NCBI GenBank assembly: GCA_021292165.1
Contig: CM037879.1
Span: 119,353,473 to 119,417,472 of the forward strand
DNA: 64,000 nucleotides
Source: Shinisaurus crocodilurus
Lineage: Eukaryota; Chordata; Lepidosauria; Squamata; Shinisauridae
Direction: 5' to 3'
Below, one piece after another: positions 43,607 through 53,773 of this stretch (its first letter is position 1; each line of letters starts with the position of its first letter). A model generated the notes under the pieces. The model was not told the origin of the DNA. It ran no database searches and worked only from the letters and a program-made list of their open reading frames with translations. Made by a program: the position numbers and the translations under genes.

Positions 43607-44289
43607 CAGGGATGTTGAAGAGTCCTTGGTTTCGAGTCATGAGGCGAGTCACGAGTCTTTGGACCCGAGTCTCAAGTCTGAGTCCAAGTCCTTGGTCCAA
43701 AATGGTGACTCACGAGTCACGAGTCACTCCCAAAGCTGACTCCACGAGTCCCTATTAAAATCAATGGGGGGTTTTCCCAACAAAATAAGGCTATTTCAGA
43801 TATGGGGCTTAAATAAATTCTAGGCACAAGTGTGCCTTTTTATTTCAAAACTCTGCCACTGATTTTGGCAAGAACAGACCAGGCAGACAAACCCAAAATA
43901 ACCAGGCAGGCAGAGGAGGCTGGGAACCCCAAAGCAGGCAGGCAGAGGCCTTTGTCTTGGACAATTCAAACTGTGGAACTGTTTAAGAAGAGACCAGGCA
44001 GGCAGAGGAGGCTGGGAACCTCAAACAGGCAGGCAGAGGCAGCCAAACCCAAAATGTCTGAAAGGTTGCATTTTAGGAAAATGATTTTAAAAAATAAACT
44101 TGCTGTACTTCCTAAAACCTATTCATGTTGCATTTGAGGAACATGATTTTGGAACACGAGTCCTTGGTCTCGAGTCCCGAGTCGAGTCTCGAGTCCCATT
44201 AAAAATATTGGGACTCGAGTCTGACTCGAGTCAGAGGGGGGACTCAGTCCGACTCACGAGGAGTCCTGGAGTCCGAGTCCCCATCCCTG
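43607..44289. mobile_element. hAT-like element with GAGTC-repeat ends, 683 bp
   Basis: The ends are CAGGGATG and CATCCCTG, with perfect 8-bp copies of ATTGTTGC at 43,599-43,606 and 44,290-44,297. Both ends (about 140 bp each) consist largely of the 5-mer GAGTC or its inverse GACTC, roughly two dozen in total. The middle has a duplicated AGACCAGGCAGGCAGA-GGAGGCTGGGAACC unit. No transposase is seen. Confidence 0.9.
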
Positions 44290-44315
44290 ATTGTTGCTGG
44301 TGGTCTTTTGCAGGT

Positions 44316-44612
44316 GCATATAGGCTAATTTGTGCACAGTTGCCAGCTGTCAGTTGCCTAGCAGTAACCGCAGCAGTAAGTGCTCCAAAAAGTGTGTGTG
44401 GAAGTTAATGTCTCCCCTTTCTGCAGTAGTTGGGGAAAGTGTTGAAATGGTAGAGGACAGTCAGAACTGTCAGTTCAACACTAAAAAGCCAAAGGATTAC
44501 ATTGTTAAGGGAGTGATATTGTCACCCCCCCTTTTGGTGCAGTTACTTTTGCTGCTCCCCCCCCTTAACTTTTCAATTGACAGCTGGCAACTGTGCACAA
44601 ATAGCCTATATG
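44316..44612. repeat. Inverted repeat, about 40-bp arms
   Basis: GCATATAGGCTAATTTGTGC then ACAGTTGCCAGCTGTC at the left is inverted at 44,574-44,612 (GACAGCTGGCAACTGTGCAC...). The spacer is about 215 bp. It may be the core of another fold-back element. Confidence 0.65.
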
Positions 44613-45094
44613 CAGTCTTGCCTTACCAATTTTCACATATGTTACCTACTGCAATTTCCTCCCTTTGACAGCTGAAACTTACAAGAACATTGACAAGGGA
44701 AGACTACACACATTGCACAGATGTAAGTGTGCACTTGCGCACCTGCGAAAGACTGACAATAATAATATATATATTTTAAATGACGAACACACTTGTGCAA
44801 TTTTCAGGGGGCAAAAAAACCCCATATGACCTAAATTGTGCTTTTTTGAAGCTCCTAAAAATAATTTTTAAAAACATGGGTGAACAAAAAGGGGTAGCAA
44901 TCAGAGTGGGGAGGGGGAGACAAGATGGGTCCTGCCATGAAGGATACTGGGATACCAGCTGGAGTATAGAGACGGAAGGAGGGAGAGAACAATCCATGGT
45001 GAGCCCGATCATCTGTCAGGCACACCGTGGGTTGTTCTGTGAACAAACCACAATGTGTAGCTTATTCACAAGGCGGCTTAGCATGTCGTGCAAA

Positions 45095-45345
45095 CACACC
45101 CAATGTTGATGCCTGCCTGACCTCCAGAGGTAGGGAGTTCCACAGAAAGGGAGCAACCACACTGAAAGCTCTTCTCTGGGTGGACTCCAACTGGACCATA
45201 GGTTCATGCGGAACCACCAGGAGCATGCCATCTGATGACCTCAGTGACCAGGCAGGTTGGTAAGGGAGATGGTGCTCTCTCAAGTATCCTGGTCCCAAGT
45301 TGTTTAGGGCTTTATACAGTAGTAGCAAAACCTTAAATTGTTGCA
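45095..45345 (-). mobile_element. L2-like LINE ORF2 C-terminus, antisense
   Basis: The minus strand reads QFKVLLLLYKALNNLGPGYL, then SLRSSDGMLLVVP and QRRAFSVVAPFLWNSLPLEV. The 3' UTR is missing. It is a different subfamily from the 63-kb copy. 45,346-46,679 shows nothing recognised. Confidence 0.7.
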
Positions 45346-47156
45346 GTGTGTGTGAATCGTTGCTGCCGTTCACTGTTCCAGTCAGTCAGGCCTTCCTTCC
45401 TCCATGATACTCCAACCCATTCCCCCTCCTACCCGGTTTCCTGTCTGCCCCCTCCCCCAATAGTCAGTCTTCATTCTGTGGTCACTGATCACACCCAGTC
45501 CTCATTGGGCAGTTTTTTGGGGAGCTCCCTCCCTTGGGTTTTTTTCCCCTGAAGAATTTTTCTTACCTTGGGATTCCCCCTAAGCATGCTGATTCTTCTT
45601 TCTTATATGTGGATACTGCTGTTTTGGCTACATAAGGAATGACACACACAGTCTGAAACTCAGAAATAGAGGGAATAATGCTGATGATATGCTAACTCAC
45701 ACATGTTATACCATCCTACTGCTGTTACCATACCTCAAGTAAATTTGGTGTAGGATTTTGGGTTTGAATGTGGGAAAACCATGTTCTGCGTTCAATACAA
45801 GGATGAAGTTCCCAGTGTCACCTTGGTCAAGAACTTGTTTCTCAGTTTAATTTCCCTCACACAGTTGTTGTAAGATGAAATGCCCCCATGCATGCTGAAT
45901 AAGCAGAATGTATGTAATAAATGCTATTACCATTACTACTAAGATCCCAAACAGACACAGTTAACAACTTCATCTTTCCCCCCATTTTTACCCTAGAGTA
46001 GGTGCAAGGGATCTAATCTGGATTGGGACCCTAGCATTGGGGTTGGGGGGGGGTTAACTCTTTCCTCTATGCTGTGGTTCTGATTGGTGCCTAATCTAGA
46101 ATAAAACGAAGCAGGTACATCTTAAAGTAATGTCTGTTTTGGCCTTAACACACAATCAAAGTTTATTTTTTTTTTACTTCCTCTAAGGAACTAACTAGAC
46201 ATTATGCACAAATGTGTGTAACAGAGCCCTAATGTGTGTAACAGATGATTTCTCCCCAAAAGAAAAGCAGTTGTCGGAGTTCTTTGAGTGGAGAAGTTGC
46301 TATTTCTATACTCACTTCAAATTGCCTCCTGTAGCTAACTTTTTCTTCCTGGAGGCCTAAGAATGAGTGTTTATCTGTGTTTTGAAGGGCAGGAGCAATT
46401 TGGAATGATGAAACAATGGGCAGGGAAAGGGTTAAACACTCACCACCATCACCACTACCACTTCTCCACTCAAAATCCCCCAAACTGCTTTTTCTTGAAA
46501 ACAAAACAGAGGAAGTCCATTACATGAATTACGTAGTGTGCAAGTTGTAGTAGTTAGCCCTCAAAGGCCAGTCTGCACAGAAAATATTTTGGAGTGAACG
46601 GGGATGTCTGTAGGGCTGTTCATGTTATGCTATATGCATGTACAGAAGTCTGTCTGTATGTGCAGGTGCTTGTGTGAATATGTAAAAATCCAGAGAGCTG
46701 TACGGTCTACAGTCAGGGCCGGATTAAGAGCATTATGGGCCTGGTGCTGAGGATTTTGGTGGGCCTTGTTATGGAAATAAATAAAATGAAGACGCAATTT
46801 TATATTAAAACAAATTAAATATTTTAATTACCATTAAAGTGCCAAAACAGAAACATATTGAAAATATTTCTTTTTTTGTAAACAATAAGCTTGTTAACTC
46901 AATAAAACCTGATGGAAGTGGGCAGTGTCCGTGAAAGCTTATGTCAGAATGAATGTGTTGGTCTTTAGGGTACCACAAGACTCTCTTGTTGTTCTTGCTG
47001 CAATAGACTAACACAGCCCACCCCTTTGGGAATTATGCAGACTGTTAGGCAACAATGTACACGAACCGAGCTCTTACTCAGCTGCCCCCCCCCCCACATG
47101 CTGTATGGAGAGAATCCTATTGACCTGCCTTACAGGGTTGATGTAAGGATTACAAC

Positions 47157-47330
47157 AGGGGTCCTCAAACTTTTTAAACAGGGGGCCAGTTCATTGTCTC
47201 TCAGACTGTTGGGGGACCGGACTATAGTTTTTTTTTTTTTTTTAAAAAGAACGAATGGATCAAGTAAAAAAAAAGGACCTGGGTCATTTTTTTTCACTTG
47301 ATAGGGGTGAATTTTTTTTTCTTAAATGGA
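47157..47330 (+). mobile_element. Fragment starting like a common hAT element
   Basis: CAGGGGTCCTCAAAC followed by GGGGGCCAGTTCATTG and CTCAGACTGTTGGGGG is the start of a widespread hAT family. Its right end was not found. The adjoining 46,900-47,030 contains GAAAGCTTATG...GCAATAGACTAACAC, an unclassified interspersed repeat end. Confidence 0.45.
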
Positions 47331-47417
47331 AAGTTATTATAAATTAATTATAATGTTAACAAATGATTAAATGGAGGATGGAATGTTATTTTGATGGCAA
47401 AAGTGGGTAGAAATTAA

Positions 47418-47785
47418 TGGTTTATTTATTTATTTATTCCATTTATACCCCGCTCTTCAGCCAGAAAAGGCTCTCAGAGCGGTTTACACAGATTACCGGT
47501 AATAATAAGACATTCCCTACCCTCAGGCTCACAATCTAAAGACGTGACACAAAAGGAAAAGGGATTGGGGGGGGGGGGAGGAAGAATGCCAAACATTATA
47601 TTGGTGCCTGAGTTTGGCATTCTTCCTCCTCCCTCCCAATCCCTTTTCCTTTTGTGTCATGTCTTTTAGATTGTGAGCCTGAGGGCAGGGAATGTCTTAT
47701 TATTAATCTGTGTAAGCCGCTCTGAGAGCCTTTTCTGGCTGAAGAGCGGGGTATAAATGCAATAAATAAATAAATAAATAATAAA
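47418..47785. repeat. Two L2-like LINE 3' ends, head to head
   Basis: The antisense copy at 47,418-47,600 is followed by a sense copy at 47,608-47,785. Both contain AGATTGTGAGCCTGAGGG, CGCTCTGAGAGCCTTTTCTGG and GAGCGGGGTATAAAT. Together they make a near-perfect palindrome of about 360 bp with a short loop. Confidence 0.75.
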
Positions 47786-47990
47786 TGATTAAATGGAGGA
47801 TGGAATTTTATTTCGATGGCAAAGTGGGTTTAAAAAATAAGAATGTACTACCTTTTTTGCTGTCTAAAATTGAAATACATTATAAAAGGCTACCTACAAA
47901 TTATAAGCGTGTTTTGCTTTTGTCTGGCTGCTCTGTGTGTGTGAGTGCTTTGTGTGGGGTAAACTGAAATACATTATAAAAGAGTCCCTG

Positions 47991-48132
47991 ACTCTCAGCC
48001 TAACCTACCTCACAGGGTTGTTGTGAGGATAAAATGGAGGAGGAGGAGGAGGACTATGTAAGTCGCCTTGGGTTCCTTGCAGGAAAAAAGGTGGGGTATA
48101 AATATAACAAATAAAATAAATAAATAAAATAA
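47991..48132 (+). mobile_element. MIR-like SINE, 5'-truncated
   Basis: Starts GACTCTCAGCCTAACCTACC, continues CACAGGGTTGTTGTGAGG, and ends GGTGGGGTATAAATATAAC with an AAATAAAATAAA tail. Same family as 11,040-11,285. Confidence 0.8.
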
Positions 48133-48549
48133 ATGTGAAAAGGCAGCAGCGCCTGTATGGGAAACAGGTGGGCAGGCAGGAAAGAGGGCATTCTGAGGGA
48201 AACTGAGGCAGATGCCGGGAAGGAGGGAGAGTACTTTGAAGGAAGCTGAGGCAGAAATGGAAGGAGAAAGGGAATAGAAGGGGGGGACCCACTTTGTGCC
48301 TGCCTGCCTGCCTTTCTTTTTTGCTTGTTTCCCTCGAACTTTGAGGGAAACTGTATGCAAACTTTGAGGGAAACTGAGGCAGGAAGGAAGGTGTTTTGGG
48401 GGAAGCTGAAACAGGAGAAAGAGAACAGAAGTGTCTGCGTGTGAGGGGGGGCATTTTGTGCCAGCCTTGCTTTCCTTTTTGCCTCGGTTTCCCTCAGGGA
48501 AACTGGACAAACATTGAGGGAAACTGAGGCAAAAAGAGAGGGAGACGTA

Positions 48550-49400
48550 AATGGATAAACTTGGAGGGTGGCGGCGAGAAAGGCTCCGGGGCGAGGCGGC
48601 TCTGGGGAGCATGCTCAGGTCCCCCCCCCCGCGTCCAAGCGGAGGAAGAGGAGGAGGAGGAGGAGGAGGGCGTGGCGCGCGCGCACCTCGCGGCAGCCCC
48701 ACCTGGCGAGGAGGAGGACGACGACGCCCCCAGGCATGTCGGGGGCTTCGCGTGCGCCCACCCGCCCAGTTCTCCCCCCGCCTGCTCACCTTGAAGGCGA
48801 CATCGTAGAACTCTCCGCTGTTGCTGAGCGAGGGTCTGCTGGGCAGCGCCACCCCATTGGCGGCGCAGCAGGAGGAGGAGGACACCGCCGCCGCTCTGGC
48901 TGTCCCCTTGGCCCGGGCCGCGCCCCGGCCGCCGGCATCGGCACGTTGCTGGGCGGCGGGCAGGGCGGATGAGGGCGCCGAGGTGCCGCCCTTGCTCTTG
49001 GGGCTCTTCTTGCGGGACATGCTGGCGCGGGCTCGGGCTTGGCTCAGCGCGCCCTCCCGGCCGGCTGCGAGCAGCAGCAGCAGCAGGCGGGCAGCCCCAG
49101 CGCCGGTGGCATCCCTCCGCCCCTGCCCTCTCTCCGCCCCCCGGTCCCGCTCTCGGCCGCCGCCGCTCCGTCCGTGCACCCGGCCCCGGCTGACACTCTG
49201 CGCCTCTCCGCCACTCGGAGCGCCCGAGCCCCGGCCACGGTGCCGAAGGGGCGGGAGGAAGCCAGGCGCCAGCAGCCCCGCCGGCGAGCGGCTCGGAGGC
49301 GGCAGGCCAGGGTGCGCTCACCTGCGAGTAAGAACCCTCCGCTCCGTCTCACTGTGACTTGCTTCCGAGGAGACGTTTGGCCGTAATAAGGAGGACTTAC
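48550..49400 (-). promoter_or_regulatory. CpG-rich block around RAB26 exon 1
   Basis: This stretch is far richer in G, C and CpG than its surroundings and covers the exon, its presumed 5' UTR (49,021 to about 49,400) and the start of the intron. It looks like a CpG-island promoter reading leftwards. No TATA box is evident, as usual for such promoters. CpG retention suggests it is either recent or unmethylated. 48,133-48,550 contains degenerate repeats of GAGGGAAACTGAGGCAG. Promoter activity is inferred, not shown. Confidence 0.6.
48790..49020 (-). CDS. RAB26: RAB26 first coding exon (partial gene)
   Basis: RAB26 is a small GTPase of secretory and synaptic vesicles that links them to exocytosis and autophagy. 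This exon encodes 77 residues: it starts MSRKKSPKSKG, has a low-complexity Ala/Ser-rich middle, and ends RPSLSNSGEFYDVAFK, the N-terminal extension just before the GTPase P-loop exon. The start was chosen because MSRKK.PKSKG is the conserved RAB26 beginning; an upstream in-frame ATG at 49,179 lies in the presumed 5' UTR. A phase-0 donor, AAG|GTGAGC, follows at 48,789. No GTPase motif exon (GDSGVGKTCLL and onwards) was recognised to the left on the minus strand. It lies inside a hAT-like element, so it is probably a transposed gene fragment. RAB37 fits much less well. Confidence 0.85.
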
Positions 49401-50267
49401 TGCGAAGCAAAACGCGCACGGGGTCTGGCTGCACGCTTACGCGCACTTGAACGCTGCAATCCTCACTCATTATCCACAATGAAGTGGAAGAAACGCCTCC
49501 CCCCCCCAAGAAACCACGGAGACTTCTTTCCAAATAAACACGGACAGCAGCGAGTTGTTACTAGCAAGCCTACGAGCACGTACTGAGGAGTAAGTCCGGC
49601 TGAATGCAGCGGGACTTACTTCTGAGTCGACCCGCTGCTCGGGTGCGTTCTTGCGATGCACTTGCAAAAATGCCCGAGGAGGGCTCGAGGTGCTCCAGCT
49701 CGTGAAAAAGGCTTTGAGAAGAAAGGAGGGAGGAGACAGCCGGAGTCGTAACCCTTGTAAATTGCATCTAGGGATGCAACAATTAATTGAAAGCAGATGA
49801 GATTCCTCTCCAATTTGCGGTCACAATTAAGCATTTGCTTTATGGTTTTGCTGGATCTGGACCAAATGAAAGGCAGACTTGGACAGGGAGAGAACACGAT
49901 CCCGTCTTATTTAAAGGTGCAGAACACAATAATAACCTCCAATTATTTGAAAGAAAGAAAAAAGTTTATCCTACCCTTCTTCCAAGGAGCTCAGGACGGT
50001 ATACAGTACACCAGGGGTAGGCAAGCGTTTTGCAGCAGCCCAGTTAGCTCAGAGACAGAGCCTCAGCGTGAGCGTGGGAAATGGCAACCGCTCGGCGTGC
50101 TCGCCTTGCTCCGGCAATGCCCCGCAGGCAGGACAGGTGAGCGACTGGACGACGTCACCTCGGTGACCCTCATTTCCCCCGGCGCCGCGCGTCCCTATTG
50201 GTGGGCCTATTTTTGGGGAGGGGCCTGGAGCTGCCACTCCAATAGCCCCTATCTTAATCCGGCCCTG

Positions 50268-51680
50268 TCTACAGTATCAAAGGCCTTAGCCAAATCGATA
50301 AATGCTATATAAAGGGGTTGATTTTGCTCCCGGCATTTTTCTTGGAGCTGACGTGCAGTAAAAATCATGTCTACTGTCCCTCTAGAGGGGCGGAAACCAT
50401 ATTGAGTTTCAGGGAGGATCTCTTCTGAAATAGATAGAAGACGGTTTGCGAGAATCCTAGCAAATATTTTACCTGCGGTTGCTAAGAGAGAAATGCCCCG
50501 ATAGTTTCCACAGTCTGTTCTATCACCCTTCTTAAAGAGGGTGATAATTATGGCATCCCTGAAGTCTTCTGGGATCTCTTCTCTTATCCAGATTTTTTCG
50601 ATGAGTTTATGAAGATGTTGTACAAGTTCGGGCCCCCTTCTTTAAAGATTTCAGCAGGAATTCCATCTGGTCCACTAGCTTTGTTGTTCTTCATTTGATT
50701 AATGGCTTTTTTTACTTCATCCAAAGTGGGGAGTATTGCAAGTTCCTCTTTAATTTGTTTTTGCGGGATTTGCGAGAAAATCTCATTATCCACCTTAGAT
50801 TTACGATTTAAAAGGTCATAATAATGCTCTTTCCAACGCAGTGCAATAGACTCTTTGTCTTTTAAGAGTTTGGTGCCATCTTTTGATTGTAAAGGGTTTG
50901 TACCATAGGTTTTTGGTCCATAAATGGCCCTTGTGGCCTTAAAAAGCCCTGTGCATCATGAGATTCTGCAAGTTGTTGAATTTCTTCAGCTTTCTTTTTC
51001 CACCAAGCGTTCTTAAGTTCTCTTGTTCTTCTTTGGACCTCAGCCTTTGCGCTAGCGTAGGTTTTTTTCTTGGCAGCGCAGTTAATATCATTTTGCCATA
51101 TTTGGAAGGCTTTCCTTTTTTGGTCAATTATATATTTAATCTCATTATCATTTTCATCAAACCAATCCTGATGTTTCTTAGTTTCATATCCAATAGTTTG
51201 TTCACAAGCTGCAGTAATGGAGGTTTTCAGCTTAGACCAATGGTCCTCAATGTTGTCAGGAGGTTCCGTAGGTAGATGTTCCTTAAGAAGTGATTGAAGA
51301 CGAGTTTGCTTAATAGGATCTTGAAGGACTTGGATGTTCATTTTACGCCTTGGTTTCCTTCCTTGAAGCCTACGTTGGGGAGCAATGTTGATAACCATTG
51401 TGGACCGGATTAGTCGGTGGTCTGTCCAGCAGTTGTCGGCACTCACCATGGCCCTAGTAAGAAGTACATCGCGGCGATCTCTAACACGGACAATTACATA
51501 ATCCAGAAGATGCCAGTGCTTTGACCGTGGGTGCTGCCATGATGTTTTAAACTTATTCTTTTGTTGAAAGAGCGTGTTTGTAATAGTGAGATTATGCTCT
51601 GCACATATAGACAAAAGTAAGAGTCCGTTCGGGTTGCTATTACCAACTCCGTCTTTTCCAATAGTTTCTGGCCAGATGCC
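50268..51680 (-). pseudogene. Inverted 5' part of the CCHH-finger LINE (endonuclease to RT)
   Basis: Read on the minus strand from 51,680. The C-terminal half of an APE endonuclease includes IGKDGVGNSNPNGLLLLSIC, KFKTSWQHPRSKHWHLLDYV (catalytic block) and CWTDHRLIRS (terminal SDH-like His). A linker with KKHQDWFDENDNEIKYII follows, then the RT fingers (NNKASGPDGIPAEIF) and palm motif A (IAFIDLAKAFDTVD). The last 23 bases of this part lie at 46,691-46,713 beyond the hAT insertion. It is broken by a frameshift near 50,620 and elsewhere, so it is not functional. Confidence 0.85.
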
Positions 51681-52941
51681 CCAATAAATTTGTGAATATC
51701 TTGCGACTTCTCCATGACAACATGATGGCAACGGTTTTGGACAACAACGGCTCTCATGGTGCTCCATTTAAAGTGGGATCAGGTGTTAAACAGGGATGTG
51801 TTATCGCCCCAACATTATTTGCCATTTTCATCACCATGGTTTTACATCTTGTCAAGGGGAAACTTCCCACCGGTGTGGGAATTATATATCGAACAGATGG
51901 AAAGCTTTTTAATCTCAGCAGGCTGAAAGCAAAAAGTAAGGTAATTACAACCTCCGTTGTGGAACTTCAGTATGCTGATGATAATGTGGTCTCCGCACAT
52001 TCAGAGGACGATCTCCAAACTATCCTAAATGCTTTTGCAGAAGCATACGAAAAACTTGGTCTCTCACTTAACATCAAAAAACCCAAAGTGCTTCATCAGC
52101 AAGTGCAAGCCAATCCTTTGGTGATGCCATCTATCCAGCTTGGCGGGACAATACCGGAAAATGTAGATCATTTTCTCTATCTTGGCAGCTATCTTTCTGT
52201 TACAGCTAACATCGACAGTGAAATCCAGCATCGTCTGAGCTCCGCAAGTGCCGCATTTTCTCGAATGAAACATAGAGTGTTCGAGGATCGGGATATTTGT
52301 AAGAAGACCAAAACACTGGTTTATGAAGCCATTGTATTACCAACTTTATTGTATGCCTGCGAAACATGGACTATCTATAAACGTCACTTCCACCTCCTTG
52401 AAAGGTTTCATCAACGTTGCCTCCGGAAAATCCTGCAAATTACTTGGGAAGATAGGCGAACAAATGTCAGTGTACTGGAAGAAGCAAAGACTACTAGCAT
52501 TGAAAAAATGATCCTTCAACGCCAACTTCAGTGGACCGGTCATGTTGTTCGAATGCCTGACTGCCGTCTCCCAAAGCAGTTACTTTACTCCCAGCTCAAG
52601 GATGGAAAGCGGAATATCGGTGGTCAATATAAGAGGTTTAAAGATGTTCATAAGGCTAATCTAAAAAAATGCAATATAAACATCGAAAACTGGGAAGCTC
52701 TGGCCCATGAACGATCTAAATGGAGGTTGGCCTTTCACAAAGGTTCCATGGACTTTGAAGAAGCCCGAGTGCAAGGTGAAAGGGAGAAACGTGCTAAGCG
52801 AAAAGCACGTCAAATGAATCCTTTACAGGACCATCTTCTATCTGGTAACCTGTGTCCTCACTGTGGGAAGCTGTGTGGATCTAGAATTGGCCTCCACAGT
52901 CACTTACGGACCCATCGCCAGAGTCTACACAATCTTCTTTA
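51680..52941 (+). pseudogene. Sense 3' part of the CCHH-finger LINE (RT to C-terminus)
   Basis: Open from KFVNILRLLHDNM to the stop. It includes GSGVKQGCVIAPTLFAIF (RT palm), the catalytic ELQYADDNVVSAH, the thumb (TLLYACETWTIYKRHFHLLE), WTGHVVRMPDCRLPKQLLY, a Lys/Arg-rich stretch, and a C-terminal finger CPHCGKLCGSRIGLHSHLRT with CxxC...HxxxxH spacing. The reading frame is intact in this part, but the element lacks a continuous ORF because its 5' half is inverted. The 3' end is CGCCTGATGATG. The LINE clade was not established (I/Nimb/Vingi-like). Confidence 0.85.
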
Positions 52942-53214
52942 GAATTTCCTCCTTTTATCCCGGAAGACAATCTTACTCGGTCACGAGTGATCGCCTGATG
53001 ATGTAAAAATCATATGGTATATGTGTTGATCTTAAAAATCAATATGGAGACTGGTCCGCTTAAAAATGTGGAGTATAAATTGTGCGTACTCCTGGATTCA
53101 CACTGGGTATGATCATCTGCAGTACTCTTGTGTGGCAGGCATGAGCTGTACTCTCTGTGTATGACACACTACTATTGGTGCAAGGTCATCCCATTGGGGA
53201 CAGTTTTATTCTTA

Positions 53215-53370
53215 GTGCATGGCCAAACATGTAAGGCCCTATGTGGCCAGACCCCACTATACTTTATGCAGTGCCTATTCCCATATGAACGTCCCCATTC
53301 CCTCAGGTCTTCAGGTGAGAGACAGGCCTTGATGCCAGGGGTACAGGCAGGGGCAATATACTCAGAATTA
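53215..53370 (+). mobile_element. L2-like LINE ORF2 fragment
   Basis: Reads KALCGQTPLYFMQCLFPYE and RPHSLRSSGERQALMPGVQ, matching KALxGxxPxYLxxxLxPYxPxRxLRSSxxxLL of CR1-group ORF2. 53,371-54,690 has nothing recognised except a (CT)n run at 53,742-53,770. Confidence 0.5.
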
Positions 53371-53738
53371 ATTACTCTTCCGATACCTTAAGCACTAATC
53401 AATTTATTTCATGGAATAGATTCCATTTCACCAGGTGTGTTAACTATTTTGAAAGTTTTGCTGTTCCTGAAATAGGAGTTTGGGGAACACTTTGCGTCAT
53501 CATGGGCAATATAAATCATCATCACGCCTATCCTATATGACCATATATTTCTTCCTTTTGCAGCCATCAAGCTGGTGGCCACCAAAGCATCTTGTGGCAG
53601 TGAAGCCTGTAAGTGAGTGATGTAACTTGCATGTTTCTTTTCTGCCCTAAACCTACTGCCAATCAATTTCACTGAGTGACTGAAACTGAACTACTGAGAG
53701 AATATTTTTTCCTATGCATTCTCTCAACACAATTCATA

Positions 53739-53773
<35 letters not shown>

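Larger units (their letters stand above)
46714..50267. mobile_element. hAT-like transposon carrying a RAB26 exon, 3,554 bp
   Basis: The ends are CAGGGCCGGATTAAGA and, inverted, the same 16 bp without mismatch. TCTACAGT is repeated at 46,706-46,713 and 50,268-50,275. Removing the element and one TSD restores the LINE RT frame on the minus strand (LAKAFDTVDRTALW). No transposase is visible. The interior includes two LINE 3' ends, a SINE, a CpG-rich block and an exon matching RAB26. The 8-bp TSD and CAGGG ends fit hAT; the exact family was not checked. Confidence 0.85.
46680..53011 (+). mobile_element. LINE insertion with twin-priming inversion, split by a hAT
   Basis: ATGTAAAAATC occurs at 46,680-46,690 and 53,001-53,011 and bounds the whole insert (11-bp TSD). 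The 3' part, 51,680-53,000, is in sense. The 5' part is inverted and runs from 51,680 down to 46,691. It is interrupted at 46,714-50,267 by a DNA transposon. At the inversion junction, endonuclease sequence (minus) abuts RT sequence (plus, KFVNILRLLHDNM). The inverted part ends in TVDRTALW, and in related RTs this is followed after about ten residues by KFVNIL. So only some 30 bp are missing, as expected for twin priming. Confidence 0.85.

Noticed and set aside
43207..45088. One complete Harbinger-like element across this region
   Set aside because: End-type words are present, but orientation and flanking triplets do not pair into a single element; the region is better read as fragments.
1..48780. 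Further RAB26 exons on the minus strand
   Set aside because: I looked for the P-loop exon (GDSGVGKTCLL) and the later WDTAGQE and NKVD blocks and did not recognise them. Short exons are easy to miss by eye, so a translated search would be needed to be certain.
48010..49179. A 389-codon open frame on the minus strand
   Set aside because: Only the 77 codons from 49,020 to 48,790 match RAB26. The part upstream is open 5' UTR, and the part downstream runs past a good splice donor into intron and SINE sequence.
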